A stretch of DNA of 64,000 bases from NIC37A-2 sp050289625 (lineage in GTDB: Bacteria > Myxococcota_A > Polyangia > Polyangiales > Polyangiaceae). Both the position numbers and the translations under genes were made by a program. Numbering within the stretch: position 1 is the first letter of the stretch; each line of letters starts with the position of its first letter. The notes below the pieces were generated by a model. The model saw nothing but the letters and a program-made list of their open reading frames with translations, ran no database searches and was not told the origin of the DNA. Shown here one piece after another: positions 7,859 through 15,944 of the stretch. The stretch is taken from the NCBI GenBank assembly GCA_050289625.1, contig JBNKGC010000003.1, positions 20,369 to 84,368 of the forward strand, in the 5' to 3' direction.

Positions 7859-8833
7859 TCACGCTTCTTGCTCGCCCAACCAACGCTCGGCATCGAGCGC
7901 TGCCATGCAGCCGGTTCCCGCCGCGGTCACCGCTTGACGGTAGACCCAGTCAGCGACGTCCCCAGCGGCGAAGACACCGGGCACGCTGGTGCGGGTACTG
8001 CCGGGCTGGACCTTCAAATAGCCGTTGGGGTGCACTTCGAGCTGCCCCTTGAAGAGCTCGGTCATCGGGGTGTGACCGATCGCCACGAACATCGCCGCCG
8101 CGGAGAGCTCCCGCTCTTCGCCCGTCTTCAGGTTCTTCACCCGCACGCCCGTCACTTTGTCCTCGTCGACTCCGAGCACCTCGGTGACGACGTGGCTGTA
8201 CAGCACCTCGATCTTGTCGCTCTCGACGACCCGCTTCTGCATCGCCTGGCTGGCGCGGAACTCGTCTCGACGGTGAATCAGTCGCACGCTATCGCAAAGC
8301 CCAGCCAGGTAGGTGGCTTCCTCCATGGCGGTGTCGCCGCCACCGATGACGATGACCTCCTGGTTGCGGAACAGAGCACCGTCGCAGACGGCGCACGCGC
8401 TCACGCCCTTGTTCTTGAGCTTCTCTTCGCTCTCGAGCCCGAGGTAATTCGCGCGAGCTCCCGTGGCGATGATCACCGAGTCGGCGAGGTGCAGCTCGTT
8501 CTCGTCTTCGCCCACCCAGATCTTGAAGGGGCGTTCGGACAGATCGATCTTCTGAACGTCCGCCGTGATGAAGCGGGTACCCTGACGCTCCGCCTGCTCG
8601 CGGAACTCCGCCATCATCTGCTGTCCTGAAACGCCCTTCGGATAGCCCGGGTAATTCTCCACGTCCGTGGTGAACATGAGCTGGCCCCCGGGGATCAGAC
8701 CACCCGCGTTGAAGCCCTCGATGCACAGCGGCTGCAGGTTCGCACGCGCCGCGTAGATCGCGGCGGTGAGGCCCGCGGGGCCGGAACCAACGATGACGAC
8801 ACGATGCCGGGGAGTTTCGGAAGGCTGGGTCAT
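7859..8833 (-). CDS. trxB: Thioredoxin-disulfide reductase
   Basis: This 324-residue NADPH-dependent flavoenzyme keeps thioredoxin reduced in the cytoplasm. It has the FAD-binding GSGPAGLTAAIYAAR near the N-terminus, the redox pair C147-A-V-C150 followed by DG, the NADPH-binding GGGDTAMEEA and the C-terminal FAD motif FAAGDVAD. Length is normal. ATG 8833 was chosen over an in-frame codon 36 bp upstream because the Rossmann strand starts 11 residues later and GAGGA precedes it. It sits in a minus-strand run with the UDG gene downstream and a membrane protein 38 bp upstream. Confidence 0.96.
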   Translation of the reverse strand: MTQPSETPRHRVVIVGSGPAGLTAAIYAARANLQPLCIEGFNAGGLIPGGQLMFTTDVENYPGYPKGVSGQQMMAEFREQAERQGTRFITADVQKIDLSERPFKIWVGEDENELHLADSVIIATGARANYLGLESEEKLKNKGVSACAVCDGALFRNQEVIVIGGGDTAMEEATYLAGLCDSVRLIHRRDEFRASQAMQKRVVESDKIEVLYSHVVTEVLGVDEDKVTGVRVKNLKTGEERELSAAAMFVAIGHTPMTELFKGQLEVHPNGYLKVQPGSTRTSVPGVFAAGDVADWVYRQAVTAAGTGCMAALDAERWLGEQEA

Positions 8834-8871
8834 GGCGGTCCTCGTAGTGCCAGCGCCGAATCGACGCAACT

Positions 8872-10467
8872 CTAGCGCACGGGATTAGCCTTCAAGGCCG
8901 CCTTCCCGTCCTTGACGTACACGCTGAACTTGACGCTGGCCGCACCGTGTTCACTCGACAGCGCGAGCTGGTTCTTGACCAGCGTCTTGCGGAACTTGTC
9001 GTAGGTCACGCCGTCCGTGCTCTCTCCGCACTGCTGCTTAGTGGCGACGAACTGCTCGAACACCTGCTTCCACTCGGCCTCATCGTCCGCTGGAGCGCTC
9101 GGCGCCGGTGAAGCCGCCACGGCTCCCGCACGGGGGGGAGGCGCAGGCATGCCTCCGGGCGGTGCGGGAAGTGGCCCCCGCTGCGGCGGTGAGGGCATTT
9201 TCGGTCCGGGGGCTCCCATCCCACTCGACGGCGGCGCGGCATCCCCACCGGGAACCGAGAACGCGCTCATCTGCGGAGCTGAGGGAAGCTCGCCGAGAAC
9301 TGACTCGAGATCGGCCGCGCGCCGCGACGATCCACCTCCCCTGGCAACCAACTTGTCGATGCCGTCGTTCAGATCGGAAGCGATCTTTCGGTACACGCCC
9401 CGGAACTTGCTGGGCAAAAGCTGGTCCGACTTCCCCTCCGCGAGCTTCTGAGCCTCCTGCTTGAAGGTGACGAGGGGCTTCGTGTGCTCGAGCAACGTGA
9501 AGAGAACGCCGAGCAACAGAGCCAGGATGACCGCGCCGGCAGCCAAAAGCACATTGGCCTGCTCCTTGTCCTTGTCGTCTGCCTTCTGGAAGAAGCCGAG
9601 CGGCGAGTCGACGTGGTTGGGGAATCGAGCCACGGCGTAGCCAGCACCGAGCGCGTACGCCTCGCCGGGCATGCGGGTGTACTGAACACCAAGCCCGCGA
9701 CCGATCTCGCGAACCTGACTACGACCTTTCTCCTCGTAGTCCGCGTCCTCACCGAGATTGCCGATGTCGCTCGACACCTGATCGAGGTTGGCCCGATCGA
9801 AGCCCTCGGGAGCTCCCGACGCGACGCGCTGCGTGTCGATGTAGAACGCGACGGCCGCGCCGGTGCGGGAGCTGAGCTCGCGGGCGAACCGATCGTCCAC
9901 GATGCGAGCGCCGACGATGGCTCCAGCCGGCATGGCGCCCACTTCGAACTCGACCGGGCGAGCCACCACGCGGTAGAGGCGGCCCCACACCAGCGTGTCG
10001 TCGCGGATGTATCCGTGGAGCGCGTCAGCGACGACCGGATAGCCACCGAGCTCGAAGTCATCCATGCCGGTGGCCTGCTCGTAGCCGAGGTGAGCTACCA
10101 CACGACCGTGCTGATCGATGGCGAACACTGCGTCGAAGGCTTGGTCCGCGGGGATGGTCGCGTTCACCTTCTTCAGGGCCGCGCTCACCTTGTCGCGCAA
10201 GTTCGACTTCAGCGTGGTCTCGGACTGACTCGCCTCGTGGAGGCTCTTGGCGATGTCGGCATTCAGTGCGAACTTGACTAGATGGCCGGAGCGCATCCGG
10301 GCATCGTCCTTGAGATACCAGGAGACGAACTGGCTGTCGGAGGAAAGGCCCTCGCCCATCGCGCGAGCGCCCGCCCGGTTGTACATGCTTTGCGCGAGGA
10401 ACAGCACGAAGATTGCGGCGCCGAGAGCGAGTCCGAGCACCGCGTACCAGAAGCGTGAGAGCAGCAT
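8872..10467 (-). CDS. Two-TM sensor-like membrane protein (MXAN_5187-like)
   Basis: This 531-residue protein has an N-terminal membrane helix (about 7-27) and a periplasmic domain of about 260 residues, reading like a Cache-type sensor fold. A second helix is at about 300-320, with a HAMP-like stretch beginning EHTKPLVTFKQEAQKLAEG. A disordered Pro/Gly/Ala linker (about 380-465) follows, then a compact C-terminal domain of about 65 residues starting EWKQVFEQFV. The C-terminal module resembles the domain named after myxococcal MXAN_5187. No kinase, cyclase or methyl-accepting domain is present. The ATG overlaps the stop of the cupredoxin-like gene by one base (TAATG). Confidence 0.72.
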   Translation of the reverse strand: MLLSRFWYAVLGLALGAAIFVLFLAQSMYNRAGARAMGEGLSSDSQFVSWYLKDDARMRSGHLVKFALNADIAKSLHEASQSETTLKSNLRDKVSAALKKVNATIPADQAFDAVFAIDQHGRVVAHLGYEQATGMDDFELGGYPVVADALHGYIRDDTLVWGRLYRVVARPVEFEVGAMPAGAIVGARIVDDRFARELSSRTGAAVAFYIDTQRVASGAPEGFDRANLDQVSSDIGNLGEDADYEEKGRSQVREIGRGLGVQYTRMPGEAYALGAGYAVARFPNHVDSPLGFFQKADDKDKEQANVLLAAGAVILALLLGVLFTLLEHTKPLVTFKQEAQKLAEGKSDQLLPSKFRGVYRKIASDLNDGIDKLVARGGGSSRRAADLESVLGELPSAPQMSAFSVPGGDAAPPSSGMGAPGPKMPSPPQRGPLPAPPGGMPAPPPRAGAVAASPAPSAPADDEAEWKQVFEQFVATKQQCGESTDGVTYDKFRKTLVKNQLALSSEHGAASVKFSVYVKDGKAALKANPVR

Positions 10468-11234
10468 TACTTGGCCTTCTCCGTCTCGTCCGACTTCTTC
10501 GACGGCTTGGCAACGACGATGGGCTGGAGTGCCACGTCACGCCCCGAAACCACGGTTTCGGTTGCAGGTCCGACCTTCTTCCCAGAAAAGTAGGCCTGCA
10601 CCTGGTATTTGCCGTCTTCGCTCACGTTGAGGCGGAACTCACCCTTCAGGGAAGGGTACGAGATGGCCGCGACGTTCGGTTCAGCGACGACCCACATGCG
10701 TAGACTCGGCGCGAGCTCGTCCCGAATTTCGTACGAGCCTGGCGCAGGAACCGTCCATTCGCGCTGCGCCCCCTTGGCTGAATCGGAGGGCGAGAATTCT
10801 TTGCTCCCCACGGCGTAGAGGCGATGGGTGAACGGATCGGTGTTCTTGAAGATGAGCTTCGTCTTCGGCGGCACGACGATGGTCACCGGAGTCGTGCGCC
10901 CACCACCAACGCGGATCAGCACCGGCTTGTTGGGACCCTGAGGAGTCTCGGCCAGCGCCGCAAGGCACACCTCCTTGGGGATGTGCGGAAACATCTTGCG
11001 GTACTTCGCGGGAACCGTAGGGACGAGTTCTCGAAACGAGTAGCCCTTGTTCTTCGGGTCCTTTGCCTCAGCCCAAACCGGGTTCTCCAAGTGGATGAAA
11101 CCGGTGATACTGCCGCTGATCTTTCGCGCCTCGGCGCTGAGACCGATCAGGGCGAGTGCCAGGGCGAACAAAAGCACCCGGCGTCGAAAGCGTGAGCGGG
11201 CCGGTGGGCGCGGTGCCTCGGTAGTACGCTGCAT
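10467..11234 (-). CDS. Exported cupredoxin-like protein
   Basis: This 255-residue protein begins with a basic stretch and a signal peptide (about residues 18-36). A plastocyanin/methylamine-utilisation-like beta domain follows, with VTIVVPPKTKLIFKNTDPFTHRLYAVG and a later PGSYEIRDEL. One His is in the position where cupredoxins bind copper, but no clear second His-Cys-Met cluster is seen, so metal binding is doubtful. A second beta segment at about 185-240 resembles a carboxypeptidase-regulatory-like domain. It is the first gene of a minus-strand run continuing into the MXAN_5187-like gene and probably trxB. Confidence 0.65.
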   Translation of the reverse strand: MQRTTEAPRPPARSRFRRRVLLFALALALIGLSAEARKISGSITGFIHLENPVWAEAKDPKNKGYSFRELVPTVPAKYRKMFPHIPKEVCLAALAETPQGPNKPVLIRVGGGRTTPVTIVVPPKTKLIFKNTDPFTHRLYAVGSKEFSPSDSAKGAQREWTVPAPGSYEIRDELAPSLRMWVVAEPNVAAISYPSLKGEFRLNVSEDGKYQVQAYFSGKKVGPATETVVSGRDVALQPIVVAKPSKKSDETEKAK

Positions 11235-11370
11235 GGGCCCGGGACGGTAGCGCGAGTTCGTCGGCCGATGAAGAGGGCTTCCGAGCGCGAAAACGGCTCT
11301 GTCCGGGCAATTTGGAGTGAAATGTGGGAGGGAATCAGCCCGCCGCCCGAGAGAGCACTGCGGGTGAGCT

Positions 11371-11405
11371 CCAAAAGCAAAGGGCCGGCTACCGCCGGCC
11401 CTTTG
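11371..11405 (-). terminator. Strong hairpin, terminator on the minus strand
   Basis: A perfect 12-bp stem (11378-11389 with 11394-11405) with a four-base loop. On the minus strand it is followed by CTTTTGG, giving a short U-run; on the plus strand it is followed by GAAAT, so it should stop leftward transcription. Confidence 0.7.
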
Positions 11406-11472
11406 GAAATAGGGAGGCTCCTTACCGCGAAAGCCGTAGCGCTGAATTGCAGTGCCGAACCCCTAGCTCTCA

Positions 11473-11565
11473 CTAGGTGGGCAGCTCGTCCGAGGCGTCC
11501 GGCTTCCCGGTGAGCAATTTCCGGGCCCAGCTCTCAGCCTCGGCCTCACCTCCCGGGTTGGCCAT
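11473..11565 (-). CDS. Candidate small protein (30 aa)
   Basis: A short frame encodes an acidic peptide beginning MANPGGEAEAESWARKLL and ending DASDELPT. The third codon position is G or C in 26 of 30 codons, as expected for a translated gene in this genome. It sits between a sigma-70-like promoter (TTGACG at 11644-11649, AAGGTA complement at 11621-11626) and a strong terminator. No clear Shine-Dalgarno sequence precedes the ATG, so it could instead be part of a small RNA. No homolog is recognised. Confidence 0.4.
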   Translation of the reverse strand: MANPGGEAEAESWARKLLTGKPDASDELPT

Positions 11566-11620
11566 TATCAGGGATTCGTTACTGATGCGCTTCGGACCCC
11601 GCAGAGGGAACCTACCCATC

Positions 11621-11649
11621 AAGGTAAGAGCGCCGGACCGGATCGTCAA
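11621..11649 (-). promoter_or_regulatory. Putative minus-strand promoter of the small gene
   Basis: On the minus strand TTGACG (11644-11649) and TACCTT (11621-11626) are 17 bp apart. Transcription would start near 11613, run through the 30-codon frame and stop at the hairpin near 11375, giving an RNA of about 240 nt. Confidence 0.4.
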
Positions 11650-11792
11650 CGCGCATCGCGATGGATTCGACTCTTTATGGAGCGTGCCAAATGCACGCTG
11701 TGGTCGGTTCTGGGAGGATGGCGCGCAGTGGTCCCTGAAACGTTTCGGCGGCCGAACGAGTCGACTACGGCGGGAGCCACTGGCGTTGATTG

Positions 11793-11841
11793 CCCTCCGC
11801 CGTTTTGGCCCACAGCAGATGAGGGCCAAAACGGCGGAGGG
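11793..11841. repeat. 19-bp perfect inverted repeat
   Basis: CCCTCCGCCGTTTTGGCCC (11793-11811) is followed after 11 bp by its exact reverse complement (11823-11841). Neither side carries a U-run, so it is not a typical terminator. The length and perfection suggest a recent insertion, a small mobile element remnant or a protein-binding cruciform. Confidence 0.7.
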
Positions 11842-11877
11842 AGGCCACCCTACTGCACGTGCCGCTCATGTTTTCTT

Positions 11878-11899
11878 CGATCATCGCAAGCGATGATCG
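11878..11899. repeat. REP-like palindrome, copy A
   Basis: CGATCATCGC-AA-GCGATGATCG, with 10-bp perfect arms. It shares the core ATCGC-NN-GCGAT with copies at 12065 and 32912. Confidence 0.6.
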
Positions 11900-12064
11900 C
11901 TGTAACGGCCGAAACCCAAGCGCCATCGCTCGGCCAGGTGCCGTTCACCGTCCGCAACCCTCGCCGACGCGGAACGTCGCTATCGGTCGGATTCGGCGCG
12001 AAAGTTCGGCGATCGAGGTCGAAGGCTCAGACCCGAGCCAAACCAGGGTGTCGCAGGTAACCCA

Positions 12065-12098
12065 CTTGAGCGATGACCGCTTGCGGTGATCGCTCAAG
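12065..12098. repeat. REP-like palindrome, copy B
   Basis: 16-nt arms (CTTGAGCGATGACCGC and its complement with one mismatch) flank a TT centre. It is the longest of the family and differs from copy A in the outer bases, with a compensating change in part of the stem. Confidence 0.6.
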
Positions 12099-12305
12099 CA
12101 TGATCCGCGGGTGCAGAAGAGTGGCGTCCGTAGCCTTTTCCGGCCCTCATCCGCTTCGGAGGGAAGAGGCGGAGGGCCAGCAACACGGCTGCACACGGCT
12201 GCGGATAAAAACGACGCGGTGGCGCATCTTTACCACTTTACTTGAGCCCTGTGGTGTGCGCGAAAATAGCCAACTCACGGATCACCTGCGGCGCCGCCGG
12301 ATACT

Positions 12306-14795
12306 TCAGTGAACGGAGCCCGTGAGCCAGGCAAACGCTGGAACCAGGACCTCCTCTGGAGTGGAGCCCCCTTGAGTGACCTGTGCGGTGGTGCCTCGCG
12401 CGCCTTCGTCGATCTGGAAACCGTGATCACCGAACACCATCACCAAGGTACGCGGAGCCTGCTTGGCGAAATGCTCAGCCAGCGCAGCTGAAGTTTCGTC
12501 CGCAATCTTCGCAAGACGTTCCGTCACCCCACCCTCGGTCTCCCGCAGGGCAGCTTCGACGACGTCCAACTTGAAGAGCTCACGGCGACCGGTGCGAATG
12601 CGCCGAGGTGTGCGAGCAGCCTGACCACGGGCAACCACCGCGGGAGCTTCTGCGCCGGAGCTTCGATCCTTGAGACCCTCGGGGCCTTTGCCGATCAGCT
12701 CGAGCTGGTTGGTCGTGTTCGTCGGCAACGCCGACCACAGGAGCAGGCGTTCCGTGAGCGACGCGTCCGCTCGAGCCTTGAGCCGATCTTGGACCATGAG
12801 ACCGACGTCGAAGCGCATGGCGTCGACCAGGAGCAACTGCACGCGGCGTGCTCCGTGAAGACGGCCGATGCGCTGAGCCAGGCTCGGTACGTCTAGAACC
12901 ATCGTCGGTCGCTTGCCGCGCACCCGCAGAGCGTCGAAAGCTTCGCTGTAGCTCTGGGCAAACGATTCTCGCCAAGCGTCCAAGACCTCCTGGGCCGAGT
13001 CGTCGGCCACACCACGTCGAACCGCTTCGCAGAGGCGCGTGTACGCGGTGACGAACATGCGCTCGACAACGGCCAGCGGCTTGGGGCCGGTTGCAGCGCT
13101 GAGCTCCTTGGCCCAGGCACGCCACTCGCGTCGAGCCAGAATGGTGAACGGATCATCCATATCATTGCCCGCTGATTCGCTTGAAGGAGTCCCCACATCG
13201 GAATTCAAATCATCTCGGGTGGGAGGAAGCTGCTTCCGACCGTTTGCCTTGTTTTGCAGACCGGCTCGTTCTTCACTTCTTCGGGGTAGCTGATTCATTC
13301 GACCGGCTGATGGCACTCGAGACGCGGGTACTGCGGCGGAATGACCGGGTACCTCGTCGACATGACCGGGTTCGATTTCTTCGGCGGCAACCGCAACCGG
13401 CGGCGGAGAGATCTCCACGGCCGCGAAAGACTCCTCCTCATCCTCACCGGCCGTTGAGCCGGCCATCTCGCTCTCGGCTGTTGGAATCAGCGTCGGAATC
13501 TCGTTCTGGTTGACGGCGGCGGCAGACGAGACCTCTTCCTCCTCGAGAGCCGCGACGAATGCCGCCGCATCCCCGAGATCAGAGTTCATCGAGGTGCCGG
13601 ACCCGGGCTCCGCCGAGGCAGAGTCAGTCGTCTGGTCCGCCGGCGCGCTCGCAGCGTGCCCCTCATCGACGGGCCGGGGTGAAAGCCCGAGCGCGCGATC
13701 GAGATCGGGCATGTCGAGCTCTTCGTCCCAACCTCGTTCCACCCCTTGGGTGTCGGAGTGAAGGTCGTCCGCGTCGTCGACCGTGTCGCTGGCCTCACGA
13801 AGCATCGACATCAACCCCAGATCGTCTGCGCCGTCGTCCTCGGATGCGCCCGCACTCACCGACTCGCGCGTGTCCTCCGATGAGCTTTCCACGACCGGTT
13901 GGGACGCGGCCTCTACCCCCGGGCCGCCCGAGTCCGCCGGCGAACTCTCCTCGGCCGATTCGGGCACGGCATCTGCTGCGGGCACATCCGATTCCAGAGA
14001 AGCGTTCTCAACCGCAGACGGAGCATCGCCCTCGAGCACGATTGGTCCGCCCGCATCGACTGACTCGGCGGACGCGCCCCGCCCGGGCGAGACGTCTTCG
14101 GCGAAGGCCTCGGTTTCCGCCGAAGCGACGCTTTCGAAGGTCTCATCGGTCTCCTCGTCGTCTGACCGCTCAGCGACGACCGGAGGCAAGTCCGACAGCT
14201 CCATCGCCGCAACGCTCGCTGCCATTTCGATGGATGCCGGGCGCGGTGTGGGCGACTCGAGGACGCCTTCGAGGAGCGTCGAAAAGGGAACGGGCGAGGG
14301 ATAGACCCGGAGCGCTCGATTCGCGCCACTGAGGACCAATCGAACAGGACGGTCGGCGCTCGTCGCAATCCACCAGCGCAGCACCGCGCTGTCCTCGGCA
14401 TCGAGGGTGCCGCCGAGGTTCGTGATGCCCTCGAGTCCCGGAATGCCGACGGCGATGCCTCGCATCTCGAGGAGCCGAGCTCGGTACAGCTGGTCGCTCA
14501 GAGAAGCATCGAGTCCGGTGCTCGCCCCGACGCCGGGCGGAGGCGCGCCACGCGCCACCAGCCGATCTTCGATGCATTCCTCGATGTGCAGCGCCAGCCG
14601 GCCCCGGTGCATCGGGCGGGGCGGCTCGACCTCCACCCAGAGATAACCCTGCGATTCCGCTTCGCTTCCCATGGCCCGGAGACCGTCTGGATCGACCAGC
14701 ACGACGCTCCGTTCGTTCCACTCCCGGTCCTCCAACGAGTCCAAGGTCGAGAGAGACGATGAGGGATCCCCTACCGCGGTGGTTACCATGGTCAT
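12306..14795 (-). CDS. Lone PglZ-domain protein with long acidic middle
   Basis: This 829-residue protein has three parts. Residues 1-200 form an ordered domain of unknown family, including RSVVLVDPDGLRAMG and RWWIATSADRPVRLVLSG. Residues about 200-560 are acidic, Ser/Ala/Glu/Asp-rich and probably disordered. Residues about 600-829 look like a PglZ (alkaline-phosphatase-superfamily) domain with LLLVDAMRFDVG, VMVFGDHGFQ and GGSTPEEVLVPAF, keeping the Asp and Asp-His metal-ligand positions. PglZ occurs in BREX phage defence and in PorX-type response regulators; neither a BREX set nor a receiver domain is visible here. ATG 14795 is preferred because GGGGGA precedes it. The function is unknown. 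Confidence 0.68.
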   Translation of the reverse strand: MTMVTTAVGDPSSSLSTLDSLEDREWNERSVVLVDPDGLRAMGSEAESQGYLWVEVEPPRPMHRGRLALHIEECIEDRLVARGAPPPGVGASTGLDASLSDQLYRARLLEMRGIAVGIPGLEGITNLGGTLDAEDSAVLRWWIATSADRPVRLVLSGANRALRVYPSPVPFSTLLEGVLESPTPRPASIEMAASVAAMELSDLPPVVAERSDDEETDETFESVASAETEAFAEDVSPGRGASAESVDAGGPIVLEGDAPSAVENASLESDVPAADAVPESAEESSPADSGGPGVEAASQPVVESSSEDTRESVSAGASEDDGADDLGLMSMLREASDTVDDADDLHSDTQGVERGWDEELDMPDLDRALGLSPRPVDEGHAASAPADQTTDSASAEPGSGTSMNSDLGDAAAFVAALEEEEVSSAAAVNQNEIPTLIPTAESEMAGSTAGEDEEESFAAVEISPPPVAVAAEEIEPGHVDEVPGHSAAVPASRVPSAGRMNQLPRRSEERAGLQNKANGRKQLPPTRDDLNSDVGTPSSESAGNDMDDPFTILARREWRAWAKELSAATGPKPLAVVERMFVTAYTRLCEAVRRGVADDSAQEVLDAWRESFAQSYSEAFDALRVRGKRPTMVLDVPSLAQRIGRLHGARRVQLLLVDAMRFDVGLMVQDRLKARADASLTERLLLWSALPTNTTNQLELIGKGPEGLKDRSSGAEAPAVVARGQAARTPRRIRTGRRELFKLDVVEAALRETEGGVTERLAKIADETSAALAEHFAKQAPRTLVMVFGDHGFQIDEGARGTTAQVTQGGSTPEEVLVPAFAWLTGSVH

Positions 14796-15007
14796 GGGTC
14801 CCCCATTCCGCAGACCGACGCATTTGGCCCAATTTTCGTCAACCGGCGGGCGCGGCGCTGTCGACGCAGTTCGCCGCCGAAGGGCTGAGATCACCGGCAC
14901 GCCGGAGTCGCGTGGACCGGCAAACACCGGCGTTTCGCAGGGTGGGGCGTCGCCGGGCGCCCTCGAGGACCCCGAAAATCGACAGGCCGATGCGGCAGGA
15001 GCCCCGT

Positions 15008-15916
15008 TCAGAGATACGCCGGCAGCTGCTCCAGGGCGGAAACGACCCGAATCCGTGCTGGAACGTCACGTAAGCCCCGGACCCCTTCCCCCCCGACAAC
15101 GACTCCCACGCCGACGGGGAGCGCCGCTGCGACGCGTGCGAGCTCGCTGGAGGTTCCCGGGCCGCAGACGATGACGGACAACAGCAAGAGCTCGGCCTTG
15201 GCGATCTCGACCGCCTGGACGATGTGTTCCGCCGGTAGATTCGGCCCCAAGTAGATGACGCGCCAACCGCTGGCCGCGCTGGCCAACGCCGCAGACATCG
15301 CGCCGAACTCGTGAAGTTCCCCCGCAGGGGTCGCGCAAACCACCCCTCGCGCCGAAGGGTCGTTCGAGTAGAGCCGCACGAGCATGCCGAGCTGCGTGCG
15401 GATGGCGGCCGATGCCGCGTGCTCGTGGGCCACGCTGAAGTCCCCGCTCTCCCACAGGGCGCCGATTTGTCGCAACGCCGGGATCAACACTCGAATCGCG
15501 AAGTCCCTGGGTTCGAAAGCGACGGACCCGCGAGAGAGAGCCCGTTCGGCCTCGGAAATGTCCATTCGGAAAATGGCGTCGATGAAGCGCGCGCTGATGG
15601 TGCGCGCTAGCTCTCCAGTCTCCACCGTGGACGGAGGTGTCGTGGTCACGCGATGCCTCGCCAAGAGGCGCTCGAGATCAGCCTGCGAAAGACGGGCAAT
15701 GCTGCCGATCGCGTGACCCGCGTCGTTGAGCCGCTTGAGCATCTTGAGGCGTTCGATGTCCCCTTCCGTATAGAGGCGATCTCCCCCCGCCGAGCGCAAC
15801 GGCTGCACCGTGCCGTATCGGCGCTCCCAAATCCGCAGCTGATGGGTCGAAACTCCCGTCAACTTGGAGACCGCTCCGATGCGGTAATGCGGCGTGTCGC
15901 GTTCCAAAGCTCCCAT
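15008..15916 (-). CDS. carH: CarH/CarA-like MerR repressor with B12-binding domain
   Basis: This 302-residue regulator is expected to use adenosylcobalamin as a light sensor: bound in the dark it represses carotenoid genes, and light destroys the cofactor and releases DNA. Residues 10-80 are a MerR helix-turn-helix (YRIGAVSKLTGVSTHQLRIWERRYG). Residues 105-185 are the helical cap with W155-x9-E165-H166. Residues 190-302 are the B12 Rossmann domain with E200-x-H202-x-x-G205, where H202 is the predicted cobalt ligand. All residues typical of CarH are present. It is the last gene of the crtY-E-I-B run, 28 bp after the membrane-protein gene, matching the place of carA in Myxococcus. Confidence 0.9.
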   Translation of the reverse strand: MGALERDTPHYRIGAVSKLTGVSTHQLRIWERRYGTVQPLRSAGGDRLYTEGDIERLKMLKRLNDAGHAIGSIARLSQADLERLLARHRVTTTPPSTVETGELARTISARFIDAIFRMDISEAERALSRGSVAFEPRDFAIRVLIPALRQIGALWESGDFSVAHEHAASAAIRTQLGMLVRLYSNDPSARGVVCATPAGELHEFGAMSAALASAASGWRVIYLGPNLPAEHIVQAVEIAKAELLLLSVIVCGPGTSSELARVAAALPVGVGVVVGGEGVRGLRDVPARIRVVSALEQLPAYL

Positions 15917-15944
15917 GAAAAGGTGGTCCTGTCGCTACCCGTTT

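Larger units (their letters stand above)
11235..12305. other. 1.07-kb region without confident genes, rich in inverted repeats
   Basis: No frame here shows a recognisable domain. The region holds a minus-strand promoter, a 30-codon candidate gene and its terminator (11371-11649), a 19-bp perfect inverted repeat (11793-11841) and two REP-like palindromes (11878-11899, 12065-12098), all described separately. It lies between two convergent or tail-to-head gene blocks and may be an accumulation site for repeats. Confidence 0.6.

Noticed and set aside
12306..14795. A BREX phage-defence locus because of the PglZ domain
   Set aside because: No brxA, brxB, brxC, pglX/brxX or brxL homolog is present in the surrounding 20 kb.
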